Assembly (NCBI RefSeq): GCF_019443425.1
Contig: NZ_CP080382.1
Location: 310,001 to 374,000 of the forward strand
DNA length: 64,000 nt
Source of the DNA: Arthrobacter sp. PAMC25284
GTDB taxonomy: Bacteria; Actinomycetota; Actinomycetes; Actinomycetales; Micrococcaceae
Reading direction: 5' to 3'
Part shown: positions 59,208 to 64,000 of the stretch, piece by piece
Layout of the letters: every line of letters starts with the position of its first letter
How positions within the stretch are numbered: position 1 is the stretch's first letter
Program-made: the position numbers and the translations under genes
The notes under the pieces: model-generated
The model's database searches: none
What the model was told of the DNA's origin: nothing
Seen by the model: only the letters and a program-made list of their open reading frames with translations

Positions 59208-60442
59208 GTGACGGACCCCAACGCAGTAAAAACCGAAACACCAGCAACCGCAACAGTCTCCGCCCCCGCCGCCCTCGTCCTGGAGGACGGGCGGATTTTC
59301 CGGGGCGCCAGCTATGGCGCCACCGGAACCGCACTGGGGGAGGCGGTCTTCGCCACCGGCATGACCGGCTACCAGGAGACCATCACCGATCCTTCCTACG
59401 CCCGCCAGCTTGTCGTCCAGACAGCGCCGCACATCGGCAACACCGGAGTCAACGCCGACGACGCCGAGTCCCGGCGCATCTGGGTCGCCGGCTATATCGT
59501 CCGCGACGCCGCCCGCCGCCCGTCCAACTGGCGCTCCGAACGCAGCCTGGACGAAGAACTCATCGAACAGGGCATCGTAGGCATCCAGGGCGTTGACACC
59601 CGCGCCATCACCCGCCACCTGCGCGAACACAAGACCATGCGCGCCGGCATCTTCTCCGGCGACGCCGCCCGCGCCACCGACAAAGAACTCGTCGACTCCG
59701 TTCTGGCCAGCGCACCGATGGAAGGCTCCCGGCTCGCCGAAGAGGTCAGCGTCGACGCCGCCTACACAGTGGAACCCAAGGACCACGGCTGGGACGGTGA
59801 ACCGCGGTTCAGTATCGCCGCGATCGACTTGGGCATCAAGCGGATGACCCCCATCCGCTTCGCCGAACGCGGCATCCGCGTGCACGTCCTGCCGGCCACG
59901 GCGACCCTCGCCGACGTCCGGGCCGTCAACCCGGACGGGTTCTTTATGTCCAACGGCCCCGGGGACCCCGCCACCGCGGACAACCAGGTCAAACTGCTCC
60001 GGTCGGTGCTCGACGCAAAGATCCCATACTTCGGAATCTGCTTCGGCAACCAGATCCTCGGCCGCGCCCTCGGCTTCGGGACCTACAAGCTGCGCTACGG
60101 CCACCGCGGCCTCAACCAGCCGGTCATGGACCGCCGGACCGGTAAGGTCGAGATCACCTCGCAAAACCACGGATTCGCCGTGGACGCACCGCTGGACGGC
60201 GCCACCCAGGCCCCTGAGGAGCGCTACGGCCGCGTTGAGGTCAGCCACGTAAGCCTCAACGACGACGTCGTCGAAGGTCTTTCCTGCCTCGATATTCCGG
60301 CGTTCTCCGTGCAATACCACCCCGAAGCCGCCGCGGGCCCGCACGACGCCGCGTACCTCTTCGACCGCTTCATTGACCTGATGGCCGATGCTGCAACCGT
60401 CACAAAGACTGCCACTGATTCCAAGACTGAGGACAAGAAGTA

Positions 60443-60443
<1 letters not shown>
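59208..60443 (+). CDS. carA: Carbamoyl phosphate synthase, small (glutaminase) subunit
   Basis: 411 residues from GTG 59208, with GGAAAG 7 nt upstream; an ATG at 59184 overlapping the previous gene is possible. N-terminal CarA domain ([33 protein letters not shown]), then a class I glutaminase with nucleophile C278 in FGICFGNQ and catalytic His/Glu in VQYHPEA. It supplies ammonia to CarB. Its final A overlaps the carB ATG by one base. Confidence 0.96.
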
Positions 60444-63773
<3,330 letters not shown>

Positions 63774-63781
<8 letters not shown>

Positions 63782-64000
63782 CGCAGACGCCGCCACGGCC
63801 GGCACCGTCCCCACGGGCCGGGAGTCCTTCGGCTCCCGGCTCGGCCAGGCCATGGCCGGCCGGGGGCCGCTGTGCGTCGGCATCGATCCGCACCCGTCGC
63901 TTTTGCGTGACTGGGGGCTGAACGACGACGCCGCCGGGGTGGAACGCTTCTCGCTCACCGTGCTGGAGGCCGTGGGCTCACTCGCGGCCGCGGTCAAGCC
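63774..64000 (+). CDS. pyrF: Orotidine 5'-phosphate decarboxylase, 5' part only
   Basis: 75 codons are visible from ATG 63774, overlapping carB by 8 nt. [31 protein letters not shown] is the start of the actinobacterial type 2 OMP decarboxylase, with the first-strand Asp in VGIDPH, and AAVKP at the edge begins the catalytic-lysine strand. It makes UMP, the last step of the pathway encoded here. pyrD and pyrE are not in view. Confidence 0.9.

Overview
The window is a 64 kb stretch of high-GC actinobacterial chromosome. Gene content and order fit Micrococcaceae, most likely Arthrobacter sensu lato. Supporting points are a MurT/GatD lipid II amidase pair, an actinobacterial Vms1-like release factor (acVLRF1), the blocks pdxT-yebC-ruvCAB-yajC-secDF-rel, alaS-ruvX-mltG-aroECKB-efp-nusB and pyrRBC-carAB-pyrF, frequent GTG/TTG starts and many 1-4 nt gene overlaps. 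The genus is an inference. No rRNA, tRNA or CRISPR array was seen.

Layout. 1-6260 is an accessory stretch: an M3 peptidase cut by the window edge, a CapA-like lipoprotein, a small ABM-fold monooxygenase, gene debris (including a decayed copy of the 3' end of a methyltransferase that is intact 9 kb away), and a secreted PKD-repeat protein broken by one frameshift. 6462-12254 is the most distinctive part: a small membrane protein, then a regulator fusing a SARP (winged helix plus BTAD), a receiver and a LuxR helix-turn-helix, its histidine kinase, a Tat-exported bilirubin-oxidase-type multicopper oxidase, and a signal peptidase I overlapping the oxidase gene by 4 nt. 12403-13788 holds a methyltransferase and a collapsed glycosyltransferase pseudogene. 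13786-15872 is gatD-murT.

15965-33939 is mostly housekeeping: PLP synthase glutaminase, YebC, RuvCAB, Sec accessory proteins, Rel, a DUF349 protein, a membrane cyclophilin, HisRS, an APC permease and AspRS. 34040-35621 is an IS3-family insertion sequence lying between aspS and an arsenic-resistance cluster (arsR divergent from acr3-arsC-flavoprotein, 35696-39042). 39157-43557 carries acVLRF1, rarA, a cupin gene, rpsD with a long leader, and two small membrane-associated genes. 43704-54170 is alaS-ruvX-mltG-aroE-aroC-aroK-aroB-unknown, then efp-nusB ending at a strong terminator. 54268-55524 is a PrsW-type protease. 55682 to the end is the pyrimidine operon pyrR-pyrB-pyrC-unknown-carA-carB-pyrF, cut inside pyrF.

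How it works together. The oxidase cluster reads as a self-contained envelope-stress or copper/phenolic oxidation module with its own two-component control and possibly its own signal peptidase. The ars cluster senses arsenic, reduces arsenate and exports arsenite. The remaining blocks supply DNA repair, secretion, stringent response, translation, cell-wall modification, chorismate and UMP.
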